A DNA stretch of 64,000 nt, from contig NZ_JADNBB010000003.1 in assembly GCF_015550595.1 (NCBI RefSeq), positions 20,074 through 84,073 of the forward strand, given 5' to 3'. This stretch comes from Parabacteroides goldsteinii (lineage in GTDB: Bacteria; Bacteroidota; Bacteroidia; Bacteroidales; Tannerellaceae). The notes under the pieces are model-generated. The model did no database searches, was not told the DNA's origin, and saw only the letters and a program-made list of their open reading frames with translations. The translations under genes were made by a program, and so were the position numbers. Shown piece by piece: positions 27,908 through 38,378 of this stretch (the stretch's first letter is position 1; each line of letters begins with the position of its first letter).

Positions 27908-28825
27908 ATGATCAAATACTTTTGTTTACTCCTTCTGATTTTATGCAGTTGCAATAATAAACCCAAAGAGAGTGATACTATTCATGTATCTGTTCTTAGA
28001 GGTCCTTCTGTTATTGCATTTGCTAAAATAATCGAGGATAGTCCGAAAATAGAAGGAAAGCGATTATCTGTCGATATTGTTGACTCACCGGAACAAATGC
28101 AGGCCCTCTTGATAAAAGGGGAAGCAGAAATAGCCGCACTTCCTATGATCAATGCCGCGAACTTATATAATAAAGGCCTGAAATACTCCTTACTAGGTTG
28201 TCCGGTTTGGGGAAATCTTTATATCGTCGGTAAAAAAGGAGATCATGTTCAAACATCTGAAAGAAAAACATTACATATTTTCGGAGCCGGCACTACTCCT
28301 GACATCTTAACCCGCTACTATTTGAAACAGAAAGGTCTATCCTGCCCTTTGAATTACGCTTTTACTACCCCCCTTGAAATAACCCAGGGATTGCTTAGTA
28401 ATCAAATCCGGAGGGCTGTATTGGCTGAACCATTCTTAAGTATTGCATTGAAAAAAGACAGTACCATATATATTGAATCAAACCTGAATAACCCGGACAG
28501 TACCTCACCTGGATTTGCCCAGACCGCTATCGTTTATGCTCCTTCGTTAAGTGATAAAAGAACAGTATTGGACAGTTTATTGAATAAATCCTGTCAATTC
28601 GCTATATATCAGCCGGAGGAAGCCATACGTATCCTTGAAAGCCGGAAAATATTTACTCCCGGTGCATTGACTCCGGAAAGTATTGAACGATGCCGCATTA
28701 AATATTTATCAATAGGAGAAGCAAAAGAAAGTATTCTTGATTTCCTGCGTTTGATAAAAGAATATGAACCCAAAGCCATAGGAGGAAAACTTCCGGATGA
28801 CGCTTTTTTATCAGGTAAGCAATGA
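27908..28825 (+). CDS. ABC importer substrate-binding lipoprotein
   Basis: With ATG at 27908 the product has 305 residues; a start at 27854 adds a non-signal segment and would lie upstream of the promoter box. The N-terminus MIKYFCLLLLILCSC is a lipoprotein signal. The body has the NMT1/SsuA-like pattern of thiamine-precursor, nitrate and sulfonate binding proteins: VSVLRGPSVIAFAKII, then LIKGEAEIAALPMINAANLYNKG. The ligand is not known. The stop overlaps the next gene (ATGA). Confidence 0.82.
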   Translation: MIKYFCLLLLILCSCNNKPKESDTIHVSVLRGPSVIAFAKIIEDSPKIEGKRLSVDIVDSPEQMQALLIKGEAEIAALPMINAANLYNKGLKYSLLGCPVWGNLYIVGKKGDHVQTSERKTLHIFGAGTTPDILTRYYLKQKGLSCPLNYAFTTPLEITQGLLSNQIRRAVLAEPFLSIALKKDSTIYIESNLNNPDSTSPGFAQTAIVYAPSLSDKRTVLDSLLNKSCQFAIYQPEEAIRILESRKIFTPGALTPESIERCRIKYLSIGEAKESILDFLRLIKEYEPKAIGGKLPDDAFLSGKQ

Positions 28826-30195
28826 AAAAAGGGATAATATCATTTATATCAGTTTGCATTTTACTCTTTTTCTGGCAACTGACTGCATCTTATATCAATC
28901 AGCCGGAACTGATACCTTCCGTCCCTGATCTTTTAAAAACATTACTCCAGTTATTCGGTAGCGAGACATTTTATCAACACATATGTGCAACGGTATTCCG
29001 TGGTATATCAGGAATACTCCTGTCATTGGTTATCGCTTTATTATCAGCTTTTTTGTTTGCACGCTACGAATTGCTCTATGAACTATTCAGGCCGTTATTA
29101 ACAATTATGAGATCTATTCCGGTTATCTCCTTTATTTTGCTGGCTTTGATATTTCTGAATCCGGAAAGTATTCCATTAATGATTGCTTTTTTGACTATGT
29201 TTCCTCTGTTGACAGAAAATCTGACAAAAGGTATCTTGAATCTTCGTCCGGGTCTTTCCCTGATGGCTGATCAATTTAAAGTCAACAAAAGAAATAAGTT
29301 GATGCAGGTTATTTATCCTCAATTAAAGCCTTTTCTTTTTAGTGGACTGGCATCTGCGGTAGGGTTCGGTTGGCGGGCAATTATAATGGGAGAAGTGCTT
29401 TCACAATGTACTTTGGGGATCGGAGGTGAGATGAAACGGGCTCAAAATTTCATTGCTGTCCCGGAATTGATTGCATGGACCATCATTGCGATTCTGATTA
29501 GTTTTCTGTTTGATAAAGGAATCAGTAAAATGGCTTCAGTAAAATGGAATATACTATACAACAATACAAGTCATGATGTAAAAAGCAAACTTCCCTCTCC
29601 TATAGAGATAACAGATATGACCTTTCAATATGCCGGAACAAAGGTCTTATCCAGTTTCTCTTATACTTTCGAACCTGATATTATTTATGGTATAAAGGCT
29701 CCTTCGGGAACAGGAAAAACAACATTGCTGAATTTAATTAACGGTTCATTGAAACCCACAAACGGAATAATTGATCTTAAGGATCAAAATCTCTCCAATG
29801 TGTTTCAGGAACCGGAATTACTATCTCATCTGACTATATTACAAAATGTATCTCTTCCTTTGTCCTCTGTTTATAACAAAAACGCATCTGAAGCAAAAGC
29901 AATGGAAATGTTGCAATTAGTTGAAATGGATATGCTAGCCGAACGATATCCGAATGAACTTAGTTACGGACAACAACAGCGTGTCGCTTTAGCACGCGCA
30001 CTGGCTTTCCCTTCTACGATTATGCTTCTGGACGAGCCTTTCAAAGGATTGGATAAAACATTGACCTTCCGCATTATCGGGCGGATACTCTCACGACAAG
30101 CAACAACCAGACAAATAATTATTTTCACGTCTCATAATCCGGAGGAGTTGACTCTTTTGGCCTCAGTAATAATTCAGTTGCCCATGATCAATTAA
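28822..30195 (+). CDS. Fused ABC importer permease and ATPase
   Basis: A single 457-residue chain. Residues 1-235 form an SsuC/TauC-like permease with about six helices and an EAA-type loop. Residues 255-457 form an ATPase with Walker A PSGTGKTT (294-301), Q-loop FQEPEL, signature LSYGQQQR (380-387), Walker B IMLLDEP (400-406) and H-loop TSHNPEE. In most organisms these are separate genes. The ATPase half is short, about 200 residues. With the upstream lipoprotein it makes a complete importer. Its 3' end overlaps the convergent kinase by 8 bp. Confidence 0.9.
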   Translation: MKKGIISFISVCILLFFWQLTASYINQPELIPSVPDLLKTLLQLFGSETFYQHICATVFRGISGILLSLVIALLSAFLFARYELLYELFRPLLTIMRSIPVISFILLALIFLNPESIPLMIAFLTMFPLLTENLTKGILNLRPGLSLMADQFKVNKRNKLMQVIYPQLKPFLFSGLASAVGFGWRAIIMGEVLSQCTLGIGGEMKRAQNFIAVPELIAWTIIAILISFLFDKGISKMASVKWNILYNNTSHDVKSKLPSPIEITDMTFQYAGTKVLSSFSYTFEPDIIYGIKAPSGTGKTTLLNLINGSLKPTNGIIDLKDQNLSNVFQEPELLSHLTILQNVSLPLSSVYNKNASEAKAMEMLQLVEMDMLAERYPNELSYGQQQRVALARALAFPSTIMLLDEPFKGLDKTLTFRIIGRILSRQATTRQIIIFTSHNPEELTLLASVIIQLPMIN

Positions 30196-31696
30196 TCTTC
30201 ACAGGATTACAAGGGATCGTAAACCAGAAAGTAGAGCCGGAACCTTCTTCTGATTCCACCCCGATTTCACCATTTAACATAGTTATAATCGTTTTGCAGA
30301 TCGACAGCCCAAGGCCGGTTCCCTGTTTAAATTTATCCAGTTTCACGAACCGGTCGAAAATAGAGGTTTGATCCTTTTTACTGATTCCTGTACCGGTATC
30401 GGTTACATAAACATAAATACCATTTTTCGTTAGTTTATACCCAAACCGGATAGAACCGGATGAAGTAAACTTGATGGCGTTGGATAAAAAATTAGTCAAT
30501 ACCTGGGTAAGCCTTGTTTTCTCAGAAATGATGCAATAGTCGTTGCCATCATTTTCAAAAATCACTTTCACTCCGGATTCAGCTCTTAGTGTAAATGCAT
30601 GTTCTTGCGGTTTGAACAGGTCATTCAAGCTAAAGTTAGTATATATAAACTCCAGTTTGCCCGATTCTATTTTGGAAATATCGAGAATATCATTAATCAG
30701 TTGTAACAGAAAATCATTACTGGATTCAATAATCTTAAGATATTCCTGTTTTTCTTCCTGGCTGTCCACCTGTGCCATTAATGTAGAAAAGCCAACAATA
30801 GCATTCAACGGAGTACGGATTTCATGACTCATATTGGCAATAAAAGCCGATTTCATTCGGTCACTTTCTTCTGCCAGACGTTTAGCCTGTACATCTGCCT
30901 CATGCCGCTTATCTACCGTTATGTCTCTTAAAATGCCGATAGCCTTCAATGGTTTGCCGTCATCCCCATATTCATAAACTTCACCAATCTTTTCGAGCCA
31001 AACATATTCATCAGAGAAATATTTACAACGAAAACTTAGTTTCAGCGAGTCTATTTCTCCACGGGCAAAAGCATTGACTATATCCCGGTACATCTGTTGA
31101 TCGGCCGGATGTATCTTTTCCGTAAAACTTTCATGAGAAATATAGGAATGAACCATCTCTCCGTCTTTTACCAGGGATAATTCAGCCGTTTCATTCACCA
31201 CATCCCATATCCACGGGTATATGCGTCCGGCCATACAGGAAAGAGCCAGTCTCTTATTGTTTTCATGTAATTCATCTTCTATTCTGCGTTGTTTGGTTAT
31301 ATCCCACGACATCCCCAGCAGATAAGGAGCTTTCCCTTCCCGGGGAACAAGCAGTTTCATCGTATCCATCGAACGAAGTTCTCCCCTCGGATCGAGCATT
31401 TGTTCAACATAACGTTGCATTTTACCGGAACGAAGCACTTTCTCATCCATGTCACGAAAACTTTGTGCCGCAACCGGATCAATAAACAAATCAAAGTCTG
31501 TCTTTCCCACAACATCGTTATGAAAACGGCCGTAAATCTGATTCATCATTGGGCTGGAATATACATAGCGAAAGTCATCCCCCGTATCTTTTACAAAAAA
31601 ATACATGGGTACCGCATTTACTATATTCGACAACAATCCGGATAGATCTTTATATTTTTGTTCCAATGCATCGGCATCTGAATCAACAGGTATCAT
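30188..31696 (-). CDS. PAS-PAS sensor histidine kinase
   Basis: The 502-residue protein has two PAS domains (about 20-140 and 150-265, the second a PAS_3-type with IHPADQQMYRDIV), then HisKA with ANMSHEIRTPLNAIVGF (His291) and an ATPase domain ending GTGLGLSICKTI. It lacks transmembrane segments and a receiver. Kinase core and first PAS are close in sequence to the hybrid kinase at 22361-24013. No cognate regulator is adjacent. Confidence 0.9.
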   Translation of the reverse strand: MIPVDSDADALEQKYKDLSGLLSNIVNAVPMYFFVKDTGDDFRYVYSSPMMNQIYGRFHNDVVGKTDFDLFIDPVAAQSFRDMDEKVLRSGKMQRYVEQMLDPRGELRSMDTMKLLVPREGKAPYLLGMSWDITKQRRIEDELHENNKRLALSCMAGRIYPWIWDVVNETAELSLVKDGEMVHSYISHESFTEKIHPADQQMYRDIVNAFARGEIDSLKLSFRCKYFSDEYVWLEKIGEVYEYGDDGKPLKAIGILRDITVDKRHEADVQAKRLAEESDRMKSAFIANMSHEIRTPLNAIVGFSTLMAQVDSQEEKQEYLKIIESSNDFLLQLINDILDISKIESGKLEFIYTNFSLNDLFKPQEHAFTLRAESGVKVIFENDGNDYCIISEKTRLTQVLTNFLSNAIKFTSSGSIRFGYKLTKNGIYVYVTDTGTGISKKDQTSIFDRFVKLDKFKQGTGLGLSICKTIITMLNGEIGVESEEGSGSTFWFTIPCNPVKIN

Positions 31697-31808
31697 ACAG
31701 CTTTAGGACTTAATGTTTATATACCCACAAAAGTCTTGAAAATAAGCGAGAGTAACAAATAATAAAAGAAAGAATTCAAAGAGGAAAGTAAAATAATAGG
31801 TAAAAGAT

Positions 31809-31816
31809 TATCTTTG
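31809..31816 (+). promoter_or_regulatory. -7 box of tex
   Basis: TATCTTTG matches TAnnTTTG, 27 nt before the ATG at 31844. Confidence 0.6.
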
Positions 31817-31843
31817 TAGGCATTAAACAGAGAGAATATAAAT

Positions 31844-33970
31844 ATGACAACATCATTTCATACAATCATCTCCCATTCTTTAAATATTCCGGCCGGACAA
31901 GTGGAACGGACGATCGGATTGCTGGGAGAAGGGGCAACAATTCCTTTTATCAGCCGCTACCGGAAAGAAGTGACCGGAGGACTGGATGAAGTTCAGATCG
32001 GCAATATCAAAGACTTGCTGGATAAATTAACCGAGCTGAAAAAGAGAAAAGAAAGTATTTTATCCTCTATCGAAGAACAAGGGAAACTGACTCCCGAATT
32101 AAAGAAACGTATCGAAGAGTCGTGGGATAGTACAGAAATAGAAGACATCTATCTTCCATATAAACCAAAGCGGGTAACAAAAGCAGAAATAGCCCGTAAA
32201 AAAGGGTTAGAGCCACTTGCAAAGATCATCATGATACAAAACGAACATGATCTGTTAGGCCGGGTGAAAAGCTTTATCAAAGGAGAAGTAAAAAATGCAG
32301 CAGAAGCCCTGCAAGGTGCACGTGACATCATTGCCGAGTGGGTGAATGAAAATGAAGGAGCTCGTAATGCTGTACGCAATTCTTTTGCCCACACAGGCGT
32401 TATCTCCGCAAAAGTAATTAAAGGGAAAGAGGAAGAAGGTGCTAAATACCGTGACTATTTTGATTTCAGCGAACCGTTGAACCGATGCAGTTCCCACCGC
32501 CTGCTGGCTCTCCGTCGCGGAGAAGCAGAAGGTATCCTCAGAGTCAGTATATCCCCTGATACAGATACGACCCTCGATCGTCTGAAAAGACGTTTTGTAA
32601 AAGGGAATAGTGAAGTTTCCGACCAGGTTGCCAACGCTGTCGACGATTCTTTCAAGCGATTGCTCAAGCCTTCCATCGAAACGGAATATGCAAACCTCAG
32701 TAAAGCCAAAGCGGATGAAGAAGCAATCCGCGTATTTGCGGAGAACCTGCGACAACTTCTACTGGCTCCGCCATTGGGGCAAAAACGTGTACTGGGAGTC
32801 GATCCGGGATATCGGACCGGTTGCAAGCTTGTTTGTCTAGATGCACAAGGAAACCTGCTTCATAATGAAGCAATCTATCCCCATCCGCCGCAGAACGAGA
32901 AAAGCAAAGCGGCTGCCAAGGTTTCCCAGTTGGTATCGACTTATGCAATCGATGCCATTGCGATAGGTAACGGAACGGCCAGTCGTGAAACGGAACAGTT
33001 CATTACCAATATCCGCTATGACAGGAAGGTACAGGTATTCGTTGTCAGCGAGAACGGAGCGTCTATCTATTCTGCGTCTAAAATTGCACGGGATGAATTT
33101 CCTGAATATGATGTAACAGTACGTGGTGCCGTAAGTATCGGACGCCGGTTGATGGACCCGCTAGCCGAACTGGTTAAAATCGATCCGAAAAGCATTGGAG
33201 TCGGCCAGTACCAACATGATGTCGAGCAAGGGGCTTTAAAGAAAAGCCTGGACCAGACAGTCGAAAGTTGCGTAAATATGGTTGGAGTGAATGTCAATAC
33301 GGCCAGCAAACATCTGCTCACTTATATTTCTGGTCTGGGCCCTACCCTGGCACAAAATATTGTGGATTACCGTGCCGAACACGGTCCTTTCCAGTCGAGA
33401 CGCGAGTTAATGAAAGTGCCCCGCATGGGAGAAAAAGCTTTTGAACAAAGTGCCGGATTCTTGCGTATCCAGAACGGGAAGACGCCTTTGGATAATTCAG
33501 CCGTCCATCCGGAAAGTTATCCGATCGTAGAACAGATGGCGAAGGACTTGAAATGCACGGTAGAAGAGCTGATCACCAATAAGGAGTTGAAGAAAAAGCT
33601 GGATCTTACCAAATATATCACAGAAAAAGTCGGTATGCCGACCCTACTCGATATTATGGAAGAACTGGATAAACCGGGAAGAGATCCTCGTCAGGCGATA
33701 CAGGTCTTTTCTTTCGATCCTACCGTCAAAACGATAGAAAACTTAAAAGAAGGCATGGTATTGCCGGGAATCGTAACGAATATTACGAACTTCGGATGTT
33801 TTGTCGACGTCGGTATCAAGGAGAACGGACTGGTTCATATTTCAGAACTGGCCGATCGTTTCATCAGCGATCCGACACAGGTTGTGTCCATACACCAGCA
33901 CGTCAAGGTGAAAGTTATGAGTGTAGACCTGGCCCGTAAGCGGGTTCAACTATCTATGAAAGGGTTATGA
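31844..33970 (+). CDS. tex: Tex family RNA-binding transcription accessory protein
   Basis: The 708-residue protein has the full Tex order: N-terminal helical domain with IPFISRYRKE, a YqgF-like RNase H fold domain (VLGVDPGYRTGCKL at about 325), helix-hairpin-helix region (ASKHLLTYISGLGP, FQSRRELMKVPRMG) and a C-terminal S1 domain (LPGIVTNITNFGCFVDVG). Tex is involved in transcription and RNA or DNA repair. It is one nucleotide away from ybaK, so the two are likely co-expressed. Confidence 0.95.
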   Translation: MTTSFHTIISHSLNIPAGQVERTIGLLGEGATIPFISRYRKEVTGGLDEVQIGNIKDLLDKLTELKKRKESILSSIEEQGKLTPELKKRIEESWDSTEIEDIYLPYKPKRVTKAEIARKKGLEPLAKIIMIQNEHDLLGRVKSFIKGEVKNAAEALQGARDIIAEWVNENEGARNAVRNSFAHTGVISAKVIKGKEEEGAKYRDYFDFSEPLNRCSSHRLLALRRGEAEGILRVSISPDTDTTLDRLKRRFVKGNSEVSDQVANAVDDSFKRLLKPSIETEYANLSKAKADEEAIRVFAENLRQLLLAPPLGQKRVLGVDPGYRTGCKLVCLDAQGNLLHNEAIYPHPPQNEKSKAAAKVSQLVSTYAIDAIAIGNGTASRETEQFITNIRYDRKVQVFVVSENGASIYSASKIARDEFPEYDVTVRGAVSIGRRLMDPLAELVKIDPKSIGVGQYQHDVEQGALKKSLDQTVESCVNMVGVNVNTASKHLLTYISGLGPTLAQNIVDYRAEHGPFQSRRELMKVPRMGEKAFEQSAGFLRIQNGKTPLDNSAVHPESYPIVEQMAKDLKCTVEELITNKELKKKLDLTKYITEKVGMPTLLDIMEELDKPGRDPRQAIQVFSFDPTVKTIENLKEGMVLPGIVTNITNFGCFVDVGIKENGLVHISELADRFISDPTQVVSIHQHVKVKVMSVDLARKRVQLSMKGL

Positions 33971-33971
33971 T

Positions 33972-34454
33972 ATGAAAATTAATAAGACAAATGTAGCCAG
34001 GCTGTTGGATAAAGCTAAAATAGTTTATCAGCTGGTGCCTTACGAAGTGGATGAAAACGATTTAAGCGCCACCCATGTTGCAGAGCAACTAGGAGAAAAT
34101 GTAGAACAGGTATTCAAAACGTTGATCTTGCATGGCGACAAAAGCGGATATTTCGTTTGCGTCATTCCCGGAGCGGATGAAGTGGATTTAAAGAAAGCTG
34201 CCAAAGTGTCGGGAAACAAAAAATGCGAAATGATCCCCGTTAAAGAGTTGTTGCCTTTGACCGGTTACATCCGGGGAGGATGTTCTCCTATCGGGATGAA
34301 GAAACATTTTCCCACTTATATCCATCTCAGTGCGGAGAATTTCGAAAATATCTATGTCAGTGCCGGACAACGCGGTTTGCAGGTTTTACTGGCTCCGGCC
34401 GACCTTATTCGCGAAACGAATGCTTCGCTGGCCGATCTGGTAAGCGGCGACTAG
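33972..34454 (+). CDS. ybaK: Cys-tRNA(Pro) deacylase, YbaK/EbsC family
   Basis: The 160-residue editing protein has the YbaK pattern: KTNVARLLDKAKIVYQLVPYE, then QVFKTLILHGDKSGYFVCVIPG, KKAAKVSGNKK and GYIRGGCSPIGMKK. It hydrolyses Cys wrongly attached to tRNA-Pro. It follows tex after 1 nt. Confidence 0.93.
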   Translation: MKINKTNVARLLDKAKIVYQLVPYEVDENDLSATHVAEQLGENVEQVFKTLILHGDKSGYFVCVIPGADEVDLKKAAKVSGNKKCEMIPVKELLPLTGYIRGGCSPIGMKKHFPTYIHLSAENFENIYVSAGQRGLQVLLAPADLIRETNASLADLVSGD

Positions 34455-34477
34455 CTGCACAAACTCATTTTGACCGA

Positions 34478-34522
34478 AAAAACGATAGAATCACCTGACA
34501 ATATCGTTTTTTCGATCAAAAA
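34478..34522. terminator. Bidirectional terminator
   Basis: A long stem (ttttgaccgaaaaaacgata / tatcgttttttcgatcaaaa, one mismatch) sits between ybaK and the convergent lipoprotein gene. Confidence 0.8.
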
Positions 34523-34528
34523 GTATTT

Positions 34529-34927
34529 TCAGAACTTTCTGAAAGTATATCTTTTCCCTTCGCTATTAAGGATCAAATGTTTTCTGTTGGATTCTTCGAT
34601 GGTGAATGTGCGTATTTTCGATTTCCAATCCGTATAAGGTAAAAACCTCTCAGCCTGACGAGGAACATCCGATAATTCGAGTGTCAGTTGATTATCTTCT
34701 CCCAAAGTATTAAAACCATGTTGTAACACATACATATTTGAATCCGGTATAAACACCTGATACATAAACAGCACATTCTGGAAATTATAAAACACTGTAT
34801 CAGCCTGTATCACTTCTCCGTCAGCTTCCACCTGCTGTAACTGCCATTTGCCTTCCAGCTTATGTTCGATATCATCATTACATGCTGCCATTATGATTGC
34901 GACAGCGGCTATTAACCAGTATTTCAT
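34529..34927 (-). CDS. Lipocalin-like lipoprotein
   Basis: The 132-residue protein starts MKYWLIAAVAIIMAAC, a lipoprotein signal with Cys16. The rest is beta-rich, starting with LEGKWQLQQVE, the opening of small lipocalin-like domains of Bacteroidota lipoproteins. It lies 9 nt after hisB and no terminator is seen between, so it may be carried on the his transcript. Function unknown. Confidence 0.7.
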   Translation of the reverse strand: MKYWLIAAVAIIMAACNDDIEHKLEGKWQLQQVEADGEVIQADTVFYNFQNVLFMYQVFIPDSNMYVLQHGFNTLGEDNQLTLELSDVPRQAERFLPYTDWKSKIRTFTIEESNRKHLILNSEGKRYTFRKF

Positions 34928-34936
34928 ATCACTTTT

Positions 34937-36064
34937 TTATAAGACGCCCTTTGTGCTGGGCAATTCATATTTATAAATATCACGGCGTATCGCCATTTTT
35001 ACAGATCGTGCCAAAGCTTTGAAGATTCCTTCTATCTTATGATGTTCGTTTGCTCCCTCCGCTTTAACGTTCAGATTCATGCGCGCTGCATCACTCAGAC
35101 TTTTAAAGAAATGGAGGAACATTTCAGTAGGCATATCACCTACCTTTTCACGACGAAATTCGGCGTCCCAAACCAACCAGGGACGTCCTCCGAAGTCGAG
35201 AGCCACACTACACAGGCAATCGTCCATCGGAAGAGAATAACCATATCGCTCAATACCTCGTTTGTCGCCAAGAGCCTTCAACAAGGCTTCTCCGAGGGCT
35301 ATTGCGGTATCCTCTATCGTATGATGTTCGTCTACATCCAAATCTCCTTTTACACGTATAACCAAATCTACTCCGGAATGTTTTCCTATCTGATCCAACA
35401 TATGGTCAAAAAAACCTAATCCGGTCGAGATTTCGGTTTTTCCGTTTCCGTCTAAATTGATTTCTACATAGATATCTGTTTCTTTTGTTGTACGTTGTAC
35501 GACTGCACGACGCTCACCGGCAAAAAGATATTCCGTTACTTTATCCCAATCATCAGTGATCAAAACCGGTGAAATAGCGGGATGTTCGGCCAGTAACCTG
35601 TCAGCCTCTTCGTCGGCAGGACGTAACCAGATTGCTTTAGAACCAAGGTTCACGGCCAGTTCCATATCAGTCAGACGATCGCCGATCACGTAACTGTTTT
35701 CCAGGTCGTATTCTCCACTCAGATATTTCCCCATCATACCGGTGCGCGGTTTACGATTGGGCGAATTATCTTCCGGGAAAGAACGATCAATCAGGATGTC
35801 ATCAAAGACAATCCCCTCACCTTCCAGCGCTTTGAGCATTTTATTATGAGCTGGCCAGAAAGTGTCTTCAGGGAAAGAATCCGTACCCAATCCATCCTGA
35901 TTTGTCACCATGACAAATTCAAAATCCAACTGTTTACGTATGAAATATAAGTTACGGAACATTTTGGGGTAGAACTCCAGCTTTTCCAGACTATCCAGCT
36001 GATAATCTACCGGCGGCTCTATTACCAACGTCCCGTCCCTATCTATAAAGAGGGCTCTTTTCAT
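34937..36064 (-). CDS. hisB: Bifunctional histidinol-phosphatase / imidazoleglycerol-phosphate dehydratase
   Basis: The 375-residue protein has an N-terminal HAD phosphatase (FIDRDGTL with Asp8 and Asp10, and [10 protein letters not shown]) and a C-terminal IGP dehydratase domain beginning at about 185 ([32 protein letters not shown] His motifs). It performs steps six and eight of histidine synthesis. It lies 2 nt after hisC. Confidence 0.96.
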   Translation of the reverse strand: MKRALFIDRDGTLVIEPPVDYQLDSLEKLEFYPKMFRNLYFIRKQLDFEFVMVTNQDGLGTDSFPEDTFWPAHNKMLKALEGEGIVFDDILIDRSFPEDNSPNRKPRTGMMGKYLSGEYDLENSYVIGDRLTDMELAVNLGSKAIWLRPADEEADRLLAEHPAISPVLITDDWDKVTEYLFAGERRAVVQRTTKETDIYVEINLDGNGKTEISTGLGFFDHMLDQIGKHSGVDLVIRVKGDLDVDEHHTIEDTAIALGEALLKALGDKRGIERYGYSLPMDDCLCSVALDFGGRPWLVWDAEFRREKVGDMPTEMFLHFFKSLSDAARMNLNVKAEGANEHHKIEGIFKALARSVKMAIRRDIYKYELPSTKGVL

Positions 36065-36066
36065 CC

Positions 36067-37098
36067 TTATATACTTTTTAATGCTTTAAGTAATGCATCG
36101 TTTTCTTCAGGTGTACCAACAGTAATACGCAGGCAACCATGACACAAAGTTACATTATTTCTGTTACGTACAATAACGCCTTTCTTAACTAATTTATTAT
36201 AGACAGAGTCAGCTTTACCAACATAAACAAGAATAAAGTTGGCATCGGTCGGATACATTTTATGTACAATGGGAAGTTCCGGTAACGCCGCTTGCAAACG
36301 AATACGTTCCGACATGATACGACGTAGCTGTCCTAACATTTCGCTTTCGTTATTCAAGATAGCCAAAGCACGTTCCTGCGTCAGAATATTAACATTGTAC
36401 GGATACTTGATCTTATTCAGAATCGCAACGATCTCAGGAGAAGCAAACGCCATCCCCAAACGGATACCTGCGGCTCCCCATGCTTTGGAAAGCGTTTGCA
36501 GAACGACCAGGTTCGGGAACTTCTTCAGTTCAGGAACAAAGGATGGTTCCGTTGAAAAATCGATATAAGCCTCATCCAATACGACAATCCCTTCAAAATT
36601 ATTCAGGATTTTATAAATCTCATCCCGGTCAAGGCTATTTCCTGTCGGATTATTTGGAGAGCAAAGGAAAATAATTTTCACCCATTCGTCCACCTCTCCC
36701 AGTAATTTGTCGGCATCCAATTCAAAATCTGCCGTCAATTCGACTCTTCTGAATTCCACATCGTTTACATTAGCGGCCACTTCATACATTCCGTACGAAG
36801 GAGTTATGCTGACTATGCAGTCTACCGCCGGTTCGCAAAATGCGCGTATCAGAAGATCGATCGGTTCATCGCTTCCATTTCCCAGAAAGATCGAATTACG
36901 GTCTACATCTTTCAATTCGGCAATACGGTCTTTCAGTTCCCATTGCAATGGGTCGGGATAACGATTATAAGGTTCGTTATAGGGATTTTCATTGGCATCC
37001 AGAAAAACAGATGCACTTCCGTGAAACTCGTCTCTTGCTGAAGAATACGGTTTCAATTCCCAGATATTGGGTCTTACCAGGCTTTTTAAATCCATCAT
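36067..37098 (-). CDS. hisC: Histidinol-phosphate aminotransferase
   Basis: The 343-residue PLP enzyme has [26 protein letters not shown] and the PLP lysine in [14 protein letters not shown] (Lys205). The first two codons are both Met. The start overlaps the hisD stop by 4 nt. Confidence 0.96.
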   Translation of the reverse strand: MMDLKSLVRPNIWELKPYSSARDEFHGSASVFLDANENPYNEPYNRYPDPLQWELKDRIAELKDVDRNSIFLGNGSDEPIDLLIRAFCEPAVDCIVSITPSYGMYEVAANVNDVEFRRVELTADFELDADKLLGEVDEWVKIIFLCSPNNPTGNSLDRDEIYKILNNFEGIVVLDEAYIDFSTEPSFVPELKKFPNLVVLQTLSKAWGAAGIRLGMAFASPEIVAILNKIKYPYNVNILTQERALAILNNESEMLGQLRRIMSERIRLQAALPELPIVHKMYPTDANFILVYVGKADSVYNKLVKKGVIVRNRNNVTLCHGCLRITVGTPEENDALLKALKSI

Positions 37099-38375
37099 AT
37101 TGTATTCAATCTAATAGTTACTGCATTACGGTGAGCATCCAGTTGTTCGTTTCCGGCCATGATCTGAATGGTTTCACCTAAGTTTTTAATACCTTCGGCT
37201 GTGATCTCCTGGAAAGTAATCTTCTTGATAAAGCTGTCCAGGTTTACACCGCTATATGCCTTGGCATATCCGTTGGTCGGTAAAGTATGATTTGTTCCGG
37301 ATGCATAATCGCCTGCACTTTCCGGAGTATAAGGACCCATAAAGACACTACCGGCGTTCTCTACCTGTCCGGCGATATGAGTATAGTTTGCTGTTTGTAT
37401 AATCAAATGTTCCGGAGCATACATGTTTGTGAAGTCGATCACTTCCTGTTCATCCTTCAACACGATTATGCGACTATGATCCAATGCCTTTTCTGTAATC
37501 TCTTTGCGGGATAATTTCGACAATTGCTCTTGAATGGCCTCGATCACAGGAACAACAATCTCTTCAGACGAGGTCACCAATATAGCCTGACTGTCAGCTC
37601 CATGTTCCGCCTGTGAAAGGAAATCGGCTGCGATAAAATCAGGATTGGCAGTCTTATCGGCGATTACTTCTACTTCGGAAGGGCCGGCAGGCATATCGAT
37701 AGCGACATCTTTCAGGCTTACAAGTTGTTTGGCTGCCGTCACATACTGATTTCCGGGACCGAATATTTTATAGACTTTTGGTACCGACTCTGTTCCATAC
37801 GCCATAGCAGCAATAGCCTGTATTCCACCCGCTTTGAATATCTTGCTGACACCTGCAGTCTTTGCAGCAAACAGGATAGCCGGATGTACCTTACCTTCTT
37901 TATCCGGAGGAGTGCACAATACGATCTCCTTACATCCTGCGATATGTGCCGGGACTGCCAGCATTAACACCGTTGAAAACAAAGGAGCTGTCCCTCCCGG
38001 AATATACAATCCGACTTTTTCGATAGCAACAGCTTTCTGCCAACAAGTTACACCTGGTGTCGTTTCTATCTTTTGCCCGGAGAAACGTTGCGAAGCGTGA
38101 AATTTTTCGATGTTATCTTTAGCCGTACGGATAGCCTGTTTCAAATCGTCGGAAACGAGCCCGTAAGCCTCTTGCATTTCGGCTTCCGACACCTGAAGGG
38201 CCGATAGTTTTACCTTATCGAACTTCTCTTCATAGCGCTTAACGGCCACATCGCCTTCATTACGCACTTCATTCAAAACGGTACGGACCGTATCAAACAA
38301 TGTCGTAACATCCAATGCCGGCCGTTTGACCAGAGACGCCCAGTCTTCTTTTGACGGATATTTAATTACTTCCAT
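37095..38375 (-). CDS. hisD: Histidinol dehydrogenase
   Basis: The 426-residue NAD+- and Zn-dependent enzyme oxidises histidinol to histidine. Family marks: [55 protein letters not shown] and [21 protein letters not shown], including the catalytic His-Glu region. Confidence 0.96.
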   Translation of the reverse strand: MEVIKYPSKEDWASLVKRPALDVTTLFDTVRTVLNEVRNEGDVAVKRYEEKFDKVKLSALQVSEAEMQEAYGLVSDDLKQAIRTAKDNIEKFHASQRFSGQKIETTPGVTCWQKAVAIEKVGLYIPGGTAPLFSTVLMLAVPAHIAGCKEIVLCTPPDKEGKVHPAILFAAKTAGVSKIFKAGGIQAIAAMAYGTESVPKVYKIFGPGNQYVTAAKQLVSLKDVAIDMPAGPSEVEVIADKTANPDFIAADFLSQAEHGADSQAILVTSSEEIVVPVIEAIQEQLSKLSRKEITEKALDHSRIIVLKDEQEVIDFTNMYAPEHLIIQTANYTHIAGQVENAGSVFMGPYTPESAGDYASGTNHTLPTNGYAKAYSGVNLDSFIKKITFQEITAEGIKNLGETIQIMAGNEQLDAHRNAVTIRLNTI

Positions 38376-38378
38376 AGT

